A DNA stretch of 48,010 nucleotides from Bacteroidota bacterium. GTDB taxonomy: Bacteria > Bacteroidota > Ignavibacteria > Ignavibacteriales > Ignavibacteriaceae. The position numbers were made by a program, and so were the translations under genes. A model generated the notes under the pieces. It worked only from the letters and a program-made list of their open reading frames with translations, was not told the DNA's origin and did no database searches. The DNA is taken from assembly GCA_022708025.1 (NCBI GenBank), contig JAKIZM010000022.1, positions 1 through 48,010 on the forward strand. The letters are read 5' to 3'. This document shows, piece by piece, positions 34,817 through 44,132 of this stretch; position 1 is the stretch's first letter; every line of letters starts with the position of its first letter.

Positions 34817-36202
34817 TTATTTCTTTTTACTAATTAGGGAATCGAGTTTGGGTCTGGAAATGCCTAATAATTTTGCAGTTTGTGATTTATTTCCGCCGGT
34901 TTTTTCTAAAACCTGATGAGCATAAAACTTAGTTAGCTTCTTTAAATTAGTTGTTCCAAAATTCAAATCCATCCTGATTACGTTTTCAGGAAGTTCTTTA
35001 TCAAGAGCTAAATTAATAGCTGCTGCAGGAACAGTATTACTTAAATTTGAAAAGTCACTTAGCCTTAGATCTCCATCGTCCGATAACAGAACAGCTCTTT
35101 CAATAACATTTTTTAGTTCTCTTACATTACCGGGCCAAGGATAACCAAGAAAAAAGTATTTTAATTCTTTACTTATCTTTTTTACAGATTTATTAAAACT
35201 TCTATTGAACTCAGAGATAAAGAAATCAGCCAAAGTAATAATATCTTCATTCCTTTCTCTTAATGGAGGCAGCTCAATAGTAACTACATTTAACCTATGG
35301 AATAAATCTCTTCTGAATAAACCCTCCGAGACCATTTGAGAAATCTTTTTATTTGTAGCTGAAATTATTCGTGAGTTTATTGGTATATCATTAAGACCAC
35401 CAAGTCTTTTAATAACCTTTTTTTCAATTGCTCTTAGAAGTTTTGCCTGAAGAGCCAGGCTCATATCACCAATTTCATCAAGGAATAGAGTTCCATCACC
35501 GGCAATTTCAAACAGCCCAAGTTTGCGTGTTCGTGCATTTGTAAAAGCGCCGGCTTCATAACCAAATAATTCTGATTCCAATAAGCTTTCAGGAATAGCT
35601 GTACAAACAATATCAACAAAAGGCTGTTTCCGGTTTTTTCCATGATTATGAATAGCCCTTGCAAACAATCCCTTACCTGTACCGGTTTCTCCAAGAATTA
35701 AAATATTAGAAGTACTTTGCTCAGAAACTTTTTTTGCCAGTTCAATTGTCCTTGCAAATTTTTCGGAGCTACCTACAATGTTTGTAAGGTTAAATTTATC
35801 CCAATTTGAATTTTCAGTTTCTTCATCAGTTGTTTTATACAAGCCGTCGGAAACAATTTCCTTAATGTAACTGGTAAATTTTAATATCTCATACGGAAAT
35901 ATGAAAATATCCCTGAGACCCATTTTAGCAATAGTACTTACCAAAAGAGCGTTATTATTTCTGATAACAACAATTATCTTATTTTTTACATCTCTTTTTA
36001 TCGGAAAGACTTCATTGAGTAAACCGGAAGCGAGCGAATCTATCTGAAGAATTATTATGGTGTCATCTTCAGCTGCAAATGCTTTCGGATTAGTAAAAGC
36101 AATAGGAACACTTTCAAGTTCAACCTGACGTAAAGCAGAATTAATAGCGCTTATATCCTCATTATCGGAATATATTTTAATGTTCACTTTGCTGGTATTC
36201 AT
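34817..36202 (-). CDS. Sigma-54-dependent activator with degenerate receiver
   Basis: The 461-residue protein has an N-terminal receiver-like fold (~5-120), an AAA+ sigma-54 interaction domain (~140-365) and a C-terminal Fis-type helix-turn-helix (QTAKLLGISRPKLDSLI). Walker A is GETGTGKG 171-178 and Walker B is TLFLDEIGD 238-246. The sigma-54 contact loop reads GAFTNA (218-223) instead of GAFTGA. In the receiver an Asp (55, LQIDSL) may stand at the acceptor position, but the conserved Lys-Pro is Phe102-Pro103 and the first acidic pair is altered, so His-Asp phosphorylation is doubtful. The start overlaps the PknK-like kinase gene by 26 bases, which suggests control by that kinase. Its nearest likely target is the promoter at 34668-34683. 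Confidence 0.92.
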   Translation of the reverse strand: MNTSKVNIKIYSDNEDISAINSALRQVELESVPIAFTNPKAFAAEDDTIIILQIDSLASGLLNEVFPIKRDVKNKIIVVIRNNNALLVSTIAKMGLRDIFIFPYEILKFTSYIKEIVSDGLYKTTDEETENSNWDKFNLTNIVGSSEKFARTIELAKKVSEQSTSNILILGETGTGKGLFARAIHNHGKNRKQPFVDIVCTAIPESLLESELFGYEAGAFTNARTRKLGLFEIAGDGTLFLDEIGDMSLALQAKLLRAIEKKVIKRLGGLNDIPINSRIISATNKKISQMVSEGLFRRDLFHRLNVVTIELPPLRERNEDIITLADFFISEFNRSFNKSVKKISKELKYFFLGYPWPGNVRELKNVIERAVLLSDDGDLRLSDFSNLSNTVPAAAINLALDKELPENVIRMDLNFGTTNLKKLTKFYAHQVLEKTGGNKSQTAKLLGISRPKLDSLISKKK

Positions 36203-39200
36203 TAACTTGAGTTTTATTGCCGATTAATAAAAGTTTTTCTAAAGTTTTTTTTCTTTCAAAGTGATTAAAATATGTTAATCTTAAATTATTATTTGAAATA
36301 TTTTCGCCTATCATATTTAATAATTCATAAGAATACAAACGAGGTTTTTTTAATTTAAAGAAATTTCCTCTTTCATAATATATTAATGTTATCTCGTATA
36401 AAACTTTCCAGGTCAATTCAGATATACTTTGATCTAACAGGATATTATAAGCATCTTCAAAATAATTTATCGGAGATTTTTCCTGATCAATAGTTTTAAC
36501 TAAACTGATTTTTCCTAAGAAATAGTATTTATACGCCATTAAGATAATATTTTCTTTACTAAGTTCATTAAAGGTTTTCGATTCAAATAAATTTAAGAGT
36601 TTATCAAGTTGTTCTGTTTTTAACAGGTAATCACAATAAATAGTTAGCATTTCCAATGTGTAATCTGTCTCTTTTCCATTAATTGATTGTTCAAAGAAAA
36701 ATTCAAAGTCATTATTTCTTCTGATTTTATTTGCCGGATTTAATTCGAGTAAGAACTTTAAATAATTAAAGTAAAAATAATCTTGGTCAGAGTTAATAGA
36801 AATCGATTTACTTAATTGTTCAATCTTATCATGAGTTTTATATAATTGCTCAAAATCTCCAAGGATATACCATAGTCTTCCTATAGATATAAGTATGCGA
36901 ATTTTGTCTTCATTACTTCCGATTTTATTAAATAAATCCTCAGCTTTTATTAAGAACTCATAACTTTTCTGATAATCGCAAATTTGGAGATAAGCAATTC
37001 CTATATTGTAATAGGCAGAAACTAGCTGGATTTTTATTCCTATTAAATTCAAAATATTTATAGCTTTGAGAAAATTACTGATAGATAATTCATGATTCCC
37101 AAGATTGCTGTAATATACTCCGTAATTAATATAAATTGCACTTTCTTGTTCAAGGTTCCCGATATTGGAATTAATTTTTAATGCTTCATCCCAATTTTCC
37201 TGAGCTTTAGTTTGATTACCCAGAATATCGTAATAATTTCCGATGTTTACTAACATACCAGCCATACGGCTTTTAAGCTGAGATGATTCATATTTCCTTA
37301 AAGCAAGATTAGCAAACTCAAGAGCTTTTTCTGGATTATTTTTACTTTGAATTTCTATAATTGATAATAGATTAAATATTCTACCACTTGCTTCGTTATT
37401 TGCAGTTGTATCTTTAATTACGAGATCACAGTAATGTTCAGATTCGGAAATATTGTTTTGGTCGAATTCAGCAAATGCAAGATTAACATATATATATTGT
37501 AATAATCTATTATCAGACACTTTATCTTTCAACTGCAGAAGAATTTTTTCTCCTTCTAATGTTTCTCCGAGTTCTATTAAACTACTTCCTTTAATAAATA
37601 AAATTTCGTTCAGGTCAGAGCCGGTTAATTTATCAATCTGAAGATTGTAAATTACCTGTATAGCAGATCTATAGTCACTTAGTTTATATGTAGTTTTTGC
37701 TAATTCTATATATAACCTCTCCCGTGTCTTTTCCGAAATTGGCAACTTAAGAGAATTTTCCAGAAGAGTTCGTTTATAGCCATAAGTATTTTCAACTTCA
37801 GCTTTAACAATTTCTTTATTAATTATTTCCACAGCTTTTTCATATTCGCCGGCTAACTCAAATTGTCTTGCCAGCTCAACACTATTAAAATCTGGGAATA
37901 ATCTTTTAATTGAGTTTGCAATTACCAGATGAAATCTTGTTTTATTATTTATAGTGGAATAAACATACTTTTTAAAACTAAAGGAATTTATCTCCGGTGC
38001 ATAACTATGATTTAATGTACTGATGATATTTTTTTTCTCAAGTTCCTGGAGCAGATTTTTTAATTTATCACTTCCCACATCAACAAGTGCTGATAAAACA
38101 GTCTGTTCTACAGAGATATTAAAAGATGAAATAATTTGTGCAAGTTTCAGTTCCATACTGTCTAAATTGCTCAATCTTATCCGATAGATCTCTTCGTGTG
38201 AGCTTTGAAGTGCTAAAATAGTTTCTTCGGTACAATCAAATGAACTTTTACTATTACTGTATTGCAAAACATTCATCAGGATTAAGTCCTTAATAAACTG
38301 TTTTATATTTCCAGGTAAGAGATCTGAATAGAGGGTAATATACTTTTGTAACTCATCTCTGGGAAATGAGGGGATGTAACTCAGATTTAAAAATTCATTA
38401 AGATGATGTTCTGTAAATGGATTGAGCTGGATTTCATAGATATTAGTAATATTTAGAGAGCTTTGATCGTAGTCTGATGATTCTGTTAATAAAACTTTAA
38501 TTCCTTTGACCTGGAAAATCCTGATCAGGCTTGTTAGAATTTCAATCGTATAGCTATCATATAAATTATAATTATCAAATAGAATTATCAGTTTGAATTC
38601 GTCTGATAGAGTGTTAAAAACAGTTTTTGCTGATTGTATGAACTCTGAGGAATTTTTGTTTATTGCATCCAAAACATATTGTATATGATCAGCTTTATCT
38701 TTGTAAAGAATTTCATTAAATAATATTTTCTTTAAAATAAATTTGATACTTTCTAACCCAGTTTTTGTCCCTGGATTTTCGATAAATATTGAATCCTGAT
38801 ATTTCTCATAAATGTAATTCAATAATGCACTTTTACCTGCACCATCAAAGCCGGTAATTGTAAATACTTCATTGCTGTTATTATCATTTATATATGTGTT
38901 GATAATATTGATAACATCTTTTCTTCCGCTAAATACTTTAGCAGGAATAAAATCCTTTGCAATCTCAAAATCAATTTTTATATCCAGATCAGCGAGAACT
39001 TCTAAAGCATTTGAATATCTTTCCAACGGACTTTTCTTTAACAGCTTTTCAATTACTTTTATTATTCTTTTCGAGTAAATGCAGTCGCCAAACTCAACTT
39101 CATCTTCCAGGTGAGCTTTATAGATCTCCAGTTCATCTGAAGATTCATGTGGAAACTTATTATAAACTATTTTATATAGTAAAACACCGAGTGCATATAA

Positions 39201-39785
39201 ATCCACACGATGATCATGTGATTCATTCTTTATAATTTCCGGAGCTAAATAATTAGGTGTACCTCTGATTGCAAAATTTTCATTTTCAAAAACTTTAGCT
39301 GCAAATCCAAAATCAATCAATTTAATAACCGGAACGTTTTCTTTTTCTAATATCAGTATGTTCTCAGCCTTAAGGTCATAATAAATATAATTTGACTGAT
39401 GAAGATAAAACAAAACCGAGCAGATTTGTTTAATTATAGAATAGAGCTGCTTTTCGTCGTTAAGCTTGTTATAATTAAGTAATTCAACTGAGTTAAAATA
39501 TTCAAGAATAATAAAAGGTGAGCCGATTTCAATTTCATCATCTTCTTCATCTTTTATCAGTACTGAACCTAACTCAAACGGTTTGATAATATTCGGATGG
39601 TCGAGAGATTGTAAAGTAAAATATTCGTCTCTGAAAAATTGTTTTTCTTCAAATGAAGAATTATATGGTAAAAACTTTGCTGCTACTTCACGTTCAGGAA
39701 ATTCAGTATCAATAATACTGAACACCTTGCTTCTGCCTTCTCCGATTTTCTTCTGAATTATGTATCTGCCATTTATCATTATCAA
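36177..39785 (-). CDS. PknK-like kinase: Hanks Ser/Thr kinase + STAND-type ATPase + TPR
   Basis: The 1202-residue protein has a Hanks kinase domain (~5-275), an ATPase domain (~285-560) and a long TPR-type helical region (~640-1190). Kinase motifs: GEGRSKVF 15-22, VAAK with Lys37, Glu54, catalytic loop YYDLKAEN with Asp137, DFG 158-160 and APE. The loop has YYD rather than HRD, so it is not an RD kinase but keeps the catalytic Asp. The ATPase has Walker A GFDGAGKSA 312-320 and a Walker B-like LIILFDNYN. Mycobacterial PknK has the same general plan and acts in transcriptional control. The gene overlaps the sigma-54 activator by 26 bases and begins 17 bases after the permease gene. ATG 39779 is an alternative start. 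Confidence 0.9.
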   Translation of the reverse strand: MIMINGRYIIQKKIGEGRSKVFSIIDTEFPEREVAAKFLPYNSSFEEKQFFRDEYFTLQSLDHPNIIKPFELGSVLIKDEEDDEIEIGSPFIILEYFNSVELLNYNKLNDEKQLYSIIKQICSVLFYLHQSNYIYYDLKAENILILEKENVPVIKLIDFGFAAKVFENENFAIRGTPNYLAPEIIKNESHDHRVDLYALGVLLYKIVYNKFPHESSDELEIYKAHLEDEVEFGDCIYSKRIIKVIEKLLKKSPLERYSNALEVLADLDIKIDFEIAKDFIPAKVFSGRKDVINIINTYINDNNSNEVFTITGFDGAGKSALLNYIYEKYQDSIFIENPGTKTGLESIKFILKKILFNEILYKDKADHIQYVLDAINKNSSEFIQSAKTVFNTLSDEFKLIILFDNYNLYDSYTIEILTSLIRIFQVKGIKVLLTESSDYDQSSLNITNIYEIQLNPFTEHHLNEFLNLSYIPSFPRDELQKYITLYSDLLPGNIKQFIKDLILMNVLQYSNSKSSFDCTEETILALQSSHEEIYRIRLSNLDSMELKLAQIISSFNISVEQTVLSALVDVGSDKLKNLLQELEKKNIISTLNHSYAPEINSFSFKKYVYSTINNKTRFHLVIANSIKRLFPDFNSVELARQFELAGEYEKAVEIINKEIVKAEVENTYGYKRTLLENSLKLPISEKTRERLYIELAKTTYKLSDYRSAIQVIYNLQIDKLTGSDLNEILFIKGSSLIELGETLEGEKILLQLKDKVSDNRLLQYIYVNLAFAEFDQNNISESEHYCDLVIKDTTANNEASGRIFNLLSIIEIQSKNNPEKALEFANLALRKYESSQLKSRMAGMLVNIGNYYDILGNQTKAQENWDEALKINSNIGNLEQESAIYINYGVYYSNLGNHELSISNFLKAINILNLIGIKIQLVSAYYNIGIAYLQICDYQKSYEFLIKAEDLFNKIGSNEDKIRILISIGRLWYILGDFEQLYKTHDKIEQLSKSISINSDQDYFYFNYLKFLLELNPANKIRRNNDFEFFFEQSINGKETDYTLEMLTIYCDYLLKTEQLDKLLNLFESKTFNELSKENIILMAYKYYFLGKISLVKTIDQEKSPINYFEDAYNILLDQSISELTWKVLYEITLIYYERGNFFKLKKPRLYSYELLNMIGENISNNNLRLTYFNHFERKKTLEKLLLIGNKTQVNEYQQSEH

Positions 39786-39802
39786 AACTTATTACTTTTA
39801 TT

Positions 39803-41050
39803 TTACAGCTTTCTGCCAGCTTCGTTTATTGCCAGTAATGTAATTATTAAAACTAAACCCGGAATTATCACAAGCCACCACGCTTCGCTTAAATACCGCT
39901 GTCCGGACTGAATCATTCTTCCCCAGGAAGAATATTCATTTCCGGTACCTAATCCTAAAAAACTTAATGCTGACTCAGCTAATATAACATTACTGAACTG
40001 GAAAATCAGGTTTACAATTACCGGAACGATTATAACCGGTAATATTTCTTTTATTAATAATTCTCTTTTATTTAATCCGATTAACTTAGCTGTAAGAAAA
40101 AATTCTTTTTGTTTTACAGATATCATTTCACTTTTTGCGATTTTAAATAAACTCATCCAGCCGGTAAAACCTAATACGAGAATAACTGAGATTAAATTAT
40201 TTCCGAAAAAAGCCAGAAACAGTAATACAAAGAAAATTGCCGGAACAGTTAAAAACAAATCTGTTAATCTTGATATTACAATGTTAAGTAGTCTTCCGCT
40301 TTGTGTTGCTATATAAGCAAGAATAATTCCTAATAAAAATGAAATCAGTACAGCAAAGAATCCAACTAAAAGCGAAATACGCGAACCAAATATAATTCTG
40401 GTAAATACATCTCTTCCGAATTCATCTGTTCCTAACGGAAAAAATTTATTGTAAATCTTTATCTCTTTACCATCAGTTACCAACAATGATTTATCAATCA
40501 CTATCTCTTCACCAGCCTGGAAACATTTAAACTCGGTATCAGTTTGTGAACTATCAAAGAAAATTATGTTTTCATCGTATGGTTTATAAATAACAGAATT
40601 ATATAAAGATATCAATTTATCTTTTTCAGTTATCGGATTGTTTTCATTCTTAAATCTTACATATTCAACAGATGAAAAAGGATGTAAGAGTTTTGTAACA
40701 GAAATATTTTTTTGAAAGTCTGGATGCTGAACAGTAATAATGGGTGCAAATAAAAAGCACATTAGTAACAATGTAATTACAATGTTAATAAAATTAATTT
40801 TCTGCTGAAGCTTTTTATTAATTGATTTTGAGAAAACAACAACAAATAACGATATAAATAATAACAGAACTGATGAAACATTATCTATAAATGGTAGGTC
40901 AATAATTTGAAGGATATTACTATTTTGTGTAAACGATGTTTTTATAAAAACATAACACAAATACAGCAGACTTATTATATAATTACCTCTCAGGAGAATT
41001 AAAGACAGCAAAAGAATCAAAATCAATGTTAACAGTGTAAATTTTTTCAT
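39803..41050 (-). CDS. Oligopeptide/dipeptide-type ABC permease (DppC/OppC family) with extra N-terminal segments
   Basis: The 415-residue protein is longer than usual for DppC (~300). The first ~130 residues contain about three additional hydrophobic segments. The rest is standard: PLGTDEFGRDVFTRIIFGSRIS, six membrane segments in all, the EAA-like loop around AKLIGLNKRELLIKEILP, and ESALSFLGLGTGNEYSSWGRM. The C-terminus is short (LLAINEAGRKL) and lacks the usual GDGLRDALDP. It should pair with the permease two bases upstream and the ATPases on the divergent strand to import peptides or similar solutes. No binding-protein gene is present in the window. It is followed after 17 bases by the PknK-like kinase gene, so transport and kinase may share a transcript. 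Confidence 0.88.
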   Translation of the reverse strand: MKKFTLLTLILILLLSLILLRGNYIISLLYLCYVFIKTSFTQNSNILQIIDLPFIDNVSSVLLLFISLFVVVFSKSINKKLQQKINFINIVITLLLMCFLFAPIITVQHPDFQKNISVTKLLHPFSSVEYVRFKNENNPITEKDKLISLYNSVIYKPYDENIIFFDSSQTDTEFKCFQAGEEIVIDKSLLVTDGKEIKIYNKFFPLGTDEFGRDVFTRIIFGSRISLLVGFFAVLISFLLGIILAYIATQSGRLLNIVISRLTDLFLTVPAIFFVLLFLAFFGNNLISVILVLGFTGWMSLFKIAKSEMISVKQKEFFLTAKLIGLNKRELLIKEILPVIIVPVIVNLIFQFSNVILAESALSFLGLGTGNEYSSWGRMIQSGQRYLSEAWWLVIIPGLVLIITLLAINEAGRKL

Positions 41051-41052
41051 TA

Positions 41053-42039
41053 TTATTCAATCAGTTCTTTTGTGAGTCTCTTATCAAATTTAATTTTTAT
41101 TAAATCAGCAATCATATTAGCAACAATCATTATTAAACCTGCAATAAAAGTGCAGCCTATTACTAGCGGATAATCGTGATTAATTATTGCGGATACAGTC
41201 AATCTGCCCATACCGGGCAATGAAAAGATAACTTCGGTTATTAAAGCGCCGCCCATTAAAATTCCGAACTCGATTCCGGCTACAGAAATTAACGGCTGTA
41301 TAGCATTTGGCAGAATATGTTTGTTAAAAATTTCTTTCTCTGAAAATCCGCTTGCTCTCAGACTAGTTATAAAATTCATATTTGAGACTTGTGAGAATCC
41401 ATCGCGTAAATATCTATAAAACAATGCAGAGCCCGCAGCAGTTAGAGTTATTAACGGTAAAATTAAATGATAAAGATGATCCGCTATTTTTTGCAGTACT
41501 GAAACCGAATCATTGTGAATAGATTCAATCCCTGAAGTTGGAAATAAATTAAGGCTAACGGAAAATACGATTACTAAAAATAGTCCTAATACAAATGAAG
41601 GAATGGTATATATCACAACAGCAGCACGATTTGTTATTCTATCAACAAGCTTATCTTTATTTTTGAATGTAAATCTTGCGATTAAAAATGCAATCAGAAA
41701 TTGCAGAAGAAAACTTATCGTTGAAAATATAAGTGTAAATAAAAAATAATTTTTAATGACAGTTAAAACCGATGTTCTGTATGAGTAAGAAACACCAAAA
41801 TCGCCGCTGAATATTTTTGCAAGAAAAGAAAAATATTGAATATGAATTGGTTTATCTAAATTAAATGATTTCTCAACCTGTGTTGCAAGTTCAGGACTTA
41901 ATTTTGGTGAAATGAATTTTTGTAACGGATCACCGGGAGCTAATCTGATCAGAATAAAAACAAGTGTTATCAATAAAAACAAAACCAGTATTGAAGTAAG
42001 AATTCTGTTGATAAAAAGTTTCAATAGTTCTGATTTCAT
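41053..42039 (-). CDS. Oligopeptide/dipeptide-type ABC permease (DppB/OppB family)
   Basis: The 328-residue protein matches the DppB family in length and order. It has an N-terminal membrane segment followed by FILIRLAPGDP, then a periplasmic part (LDKPIHIQYFSFLAKIFSGDFGVSY) and five more membrane segments. The conserved loop is TSLRASGFSEKEIFNKHILPNAIQP, and ALITEVIFSLPGMGRL stands near the end. It forms the translocation path together with the DppC-type protein. The gene is the first of the minus-strand run and diverges from the ATPase genes across a ~90-118 bp promoter region. Confidence 0.92.
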   Translation of the reverse strand: MKSELLKLFINRILTSILVLFLLITLVFILIRLAPGDPLQKFISPKLSPELATQVEKSFNLDKPIHIQYFSFLAKIFSGDFGVSYSYRTSVLTVIKNYFLFTLIFSTISFLLQFLIAFLIARFTFKNKDKLVDRITNRAAVVIYTIPSFVLGLFLVIVFSVSLNLFPTSGIESIHNDSVSVLQKIADHLYHLILPLITLTAAGSALFYRYLRDGFSQVSNMNFITSLRASGFSEKEIFNKHILPNAIQPLISVAGIEFGILMGGALITEVIFSLPGMGRLTVSAIINHDYPLVIGCTFIAGLIMIVANMIADLIKIKFDKRLTKELIE

Positions 42040-42157
42040 TTGCTAACGAACTTATCTTAAAATAAGAGCTTTTTATACTATTAGGTTTTATTTGAGTAAA
42101 TACTAATTATTACTGTGTTAATTTATTAATTTGGATAACAAAACCAAAAAATTGTTT
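42040..42157. promoter_or_regulatory. Divergent promoter region of the ABC transporter genes
   Basis: The gap separates the permease genes (minus) from the ATPase genes (plus). It is very AT-rich, and I see no certain -10/-35 pair or operator. The division of one transporter over two divergent transcripts implies that control of both halves is in this gap. Confidence 0.4.
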
Positions 42158-42868
42158 ATGCTTAAAACTGATATTAAAAATATTATTCTTACCAAAGCTG
42201 ATGAAAAATTTTCTTTGTTATCAAATATTAATTTTGGAATATCAGAAGGTAAAGTTTATACGATACTTGGAAAAAACGGAAGCGGAAAAACTACACTAAT
42301 TAAATCATTAACAAAATTACTTGATACGAAAATATTTAATATAAATGCTGATGTGTATTGGTATGATAAAAATATTTATAAAATGAATGATGATGAATTG
42401 CTGGGTTTAAGAAAGAATCAGATTAGATATGTATTTCAGGACTTAACAAACAATTTTGATCCACTAAAAAAACTGAGTTATTTTTTTTCAAAAACAAAGT
42501 TAGAAGTAACCGCCATTGATAAACTTCTTTCAGATTTCTTATTACCTGAATATAAAATTATCTCTGAGCTTCATCCTTATGAATTAAGCGGGGGAATGGC
42601 ACAAAGATTAAGTTTAATTTTAGCAATTATTCCTTCTCCAAAGTTGTTAATACTAGATGAGCCAACTTCAGCTTTGGATTATATAAATACAAATCTTTTG
42701 AGATTTTTATTTAAAGACCATTGTAATAAATCAAATTCGGTTATTATTGTTACACACGATATGGACTTTGCAAAAGCTGTATCTGATGAAATAGCTGTTT
42801 TAAAAAACGGAACTATCTCTGATTTTGTTAATGCAGATAAATTTTATGAAACCGCATCTGTTTTATGA
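42158..42868 (+). CDS. ABC transporter ATPase (DppD/OppD-like)
   Basis: I take ATG 42158 as start (236 residues), since family members begin close to this point; TTG 42131 would add nine residues and lacks a better ribosome-binding site. Motifs: Walker A GKNGSGKTT, Q-loop VFQD, signature LSGGMAQR, Walker B LLILDEPTSALD and switch His in VTHD. It is shorter than typical OppD (~320) because the C-terminal oligopeptide-transporter extension, including the iron-sulfur-type cysteines, is missing. It overlaps the next ATPase gene as ATGA, so the two probably form a heterodimer energising the divergent permeases. Confidence 0.88.
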   Translation: MLKTDIKNIILTKADEKFSLLSNINFGISEGKVYTILGKNGSGKTTLIKSLTKLLDTKIFNINADVYWYDKNIYKMNDDELLGLRKNQIRYVFQDLTNNFDPLKKLSYFFSKTKLEVTAIDKLLSDFLLPEYKIISELHPYELSGGMAQRLSLILAIIPSPKLLILDEPTSALDYINTNLLRFLFKDHCNKSNSVIIVTHDMDFAKAVSDEIAVLKNGTISDFVNADKFYETASVL

Positions 42869-43686
42869 AAGATATAATTTTACAATTAGATAACGTTACC
42901 TTTTCTGCTAAAGATGAAACCCTGTTTCAATCTAAATTAAAAACTATTTTAAAAGATATTTCATTCAGCTTTGAACGAGGCAAAATATATGGATTAACCG
43001 GTGAATCAGGCAGCGGCAAAACTACTCTGGCAAAATTAATTACAGGAATTGTTAAAGATTATTCCGGCAAATTAACTTTTAATTATAAACATAATTGGAA
43101 TGGTGTTTTATCTAGCCCTGTTCAGATACTTTTTCAAAATGATGGATATTTAATTAATCCTAAAAGAAAAATCGGCGATATATTTAATGAAACTTATAGA
43201 GTAAAAAATAATCAACAAAATAATTTTAAGAATGAAATAAAAAATCTATTAGAATCTTATGGATTAAATAATAAGTTGCTTGACAGCAGAGGCTCTCAAT
43301 TAAGCGGCGGCGAACAACAAAGAATAGCTCTTGCAAGAATATCAATTATTGAACCTGAACTATTAATCCTTGATGAACCGTTTTCATCTCAGGATGTTGA
43401 AGCAAAATCAATACTTATTAATTTGATCAAAAGAATAAATAAAGAAATTAATACGACTATTATTTGTATATCTCATGATATTTTTTCTTTAAAAGAATTT
43501 GCAGATGAAATTATAATTCTTGCTGATGCTCAGATAATTGAAAACGGAACAACACAACAGATATTTGCTAATCCCGCAAACGACCACACAAAATTTTTAC
43601 TAAGGGCACAGTCTTTAACTTTATCAAAAGAGGAAATTCAATCTTATTTAAACAATGAGCAAAACAAACGCAATAAGAATAGTTGA
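42865..43686 (+). CDS. ABC transporter ATPase (DppF/OppF-like)
   Basis: The 273-residue ATPase has Walker A GESGSGKTT, Q-loop LFQND, signature LSGGEQQR, Walker B LLILDEPFSSQD and switch His ISHD. A short C-terminal tail with NPANDHTKFLLRA recalls the NP-HPYT segment of OppF/DppF proteins, which supports the oligopeptide class. The start overlaps the previous ATPase by four bases and the end overlaps the YbaK-like gene by 32 bases. Confidence 0.9.
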   Translation: MKDIILQLDNVTFSAKDETLFQSKLKTILKDISFSFERGKIYGLTGESGSGKTTLAKLITGIVKDYSGKLTFNYKHNWNGVLSSPVQILFQNDGYLINPKRKIGDIFNETYRVKNNQQNNFKNEIKNLLESYGLNNKLLDSRGSQLSGGEQQRIALARISIIEPELLILDEPFSSQDVEAKSILINLIKRINKEINTTIICISHDIFSLKEFADEIIILADAQIIENGTTQQIFANPANDHTKFLLRAQSLTLSKEEIQSYLNNEQNKRNKNS

Positions 43687-44131
43687 ATCACTGAACATCA
43701 ATCATCAAGTGGTTTCTTATGATGTTGATGAAAATGATCTTAGCGGCGAAACTGTTGCATTAAAAATCGGAGCTGATCCTGAAAGCGTTTTTAAAACTCT
43801 TGTTTGTAAAGGTGATAAAACAGGGCATATAGTTTTTTGTATTCCTGTTACTTTAGAACTTGATTTGAAGAAGGCTGCACATTCAAGCGGAAATAAAAAA
43901 GTTGAGATGATAAAGTTAAAAGATTTATTTCCTTTGACAGGTTATGTTAGAGGAGGATGTTCTCCAATCGGAATGAAAAAATATTTTCCAACATTGATTG
44001 ATGAAACTGCTCAGTTATTTGAACAGATTTATGTTAGTGCCGGTGCAAGAGGCACGCAACTTTTAATTTCACCAGATGATCTTTTAAAAATTACCAATGG
44101 CAGTTATGCTGATCTGATTGAGTTTAATTAA
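43655..44131 (+). CDS. ybaK: YbaK/EbsC-type aminoacyl-tRNA deacylase
   Basis: The 158-residue protein matches the Cys-tRNA(Pro) deacylase YbaK family in length and motifs. These include the early region NHQVVSYDVDENDLSGETVA, then VFKTLVCKGD, the conserved Lys in KKAAHSSGNKKVEMI, and GYVRGGCSPIGMKK followed by AGARGTQLLISPDDL. The family hydrolyses mischarged Cys-tRNA(Pro) made by prolyl-tRNA synthetase. The start lies 32 bases inside the ATPase gene, so it is translated with the transporter although it is a housekeeping quality-control function. The linkage is probably incidental. Confidence 0.9.
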   Translation: MSKTNAIRIVESLNINHQVVSYDVDENDLSGETVALKIGADPESVFKTLVCKGDKTGHIVFCIPVTLELDLKKAAHSSGNKKVEMIKLKDLFPLTGYVRGGCSPIGMKKYFPTLIDETAQLFEQIYVSAGARGTQLLISPDDLLKITNGSYADLIEFN

Positions 44132-44132
44132 A

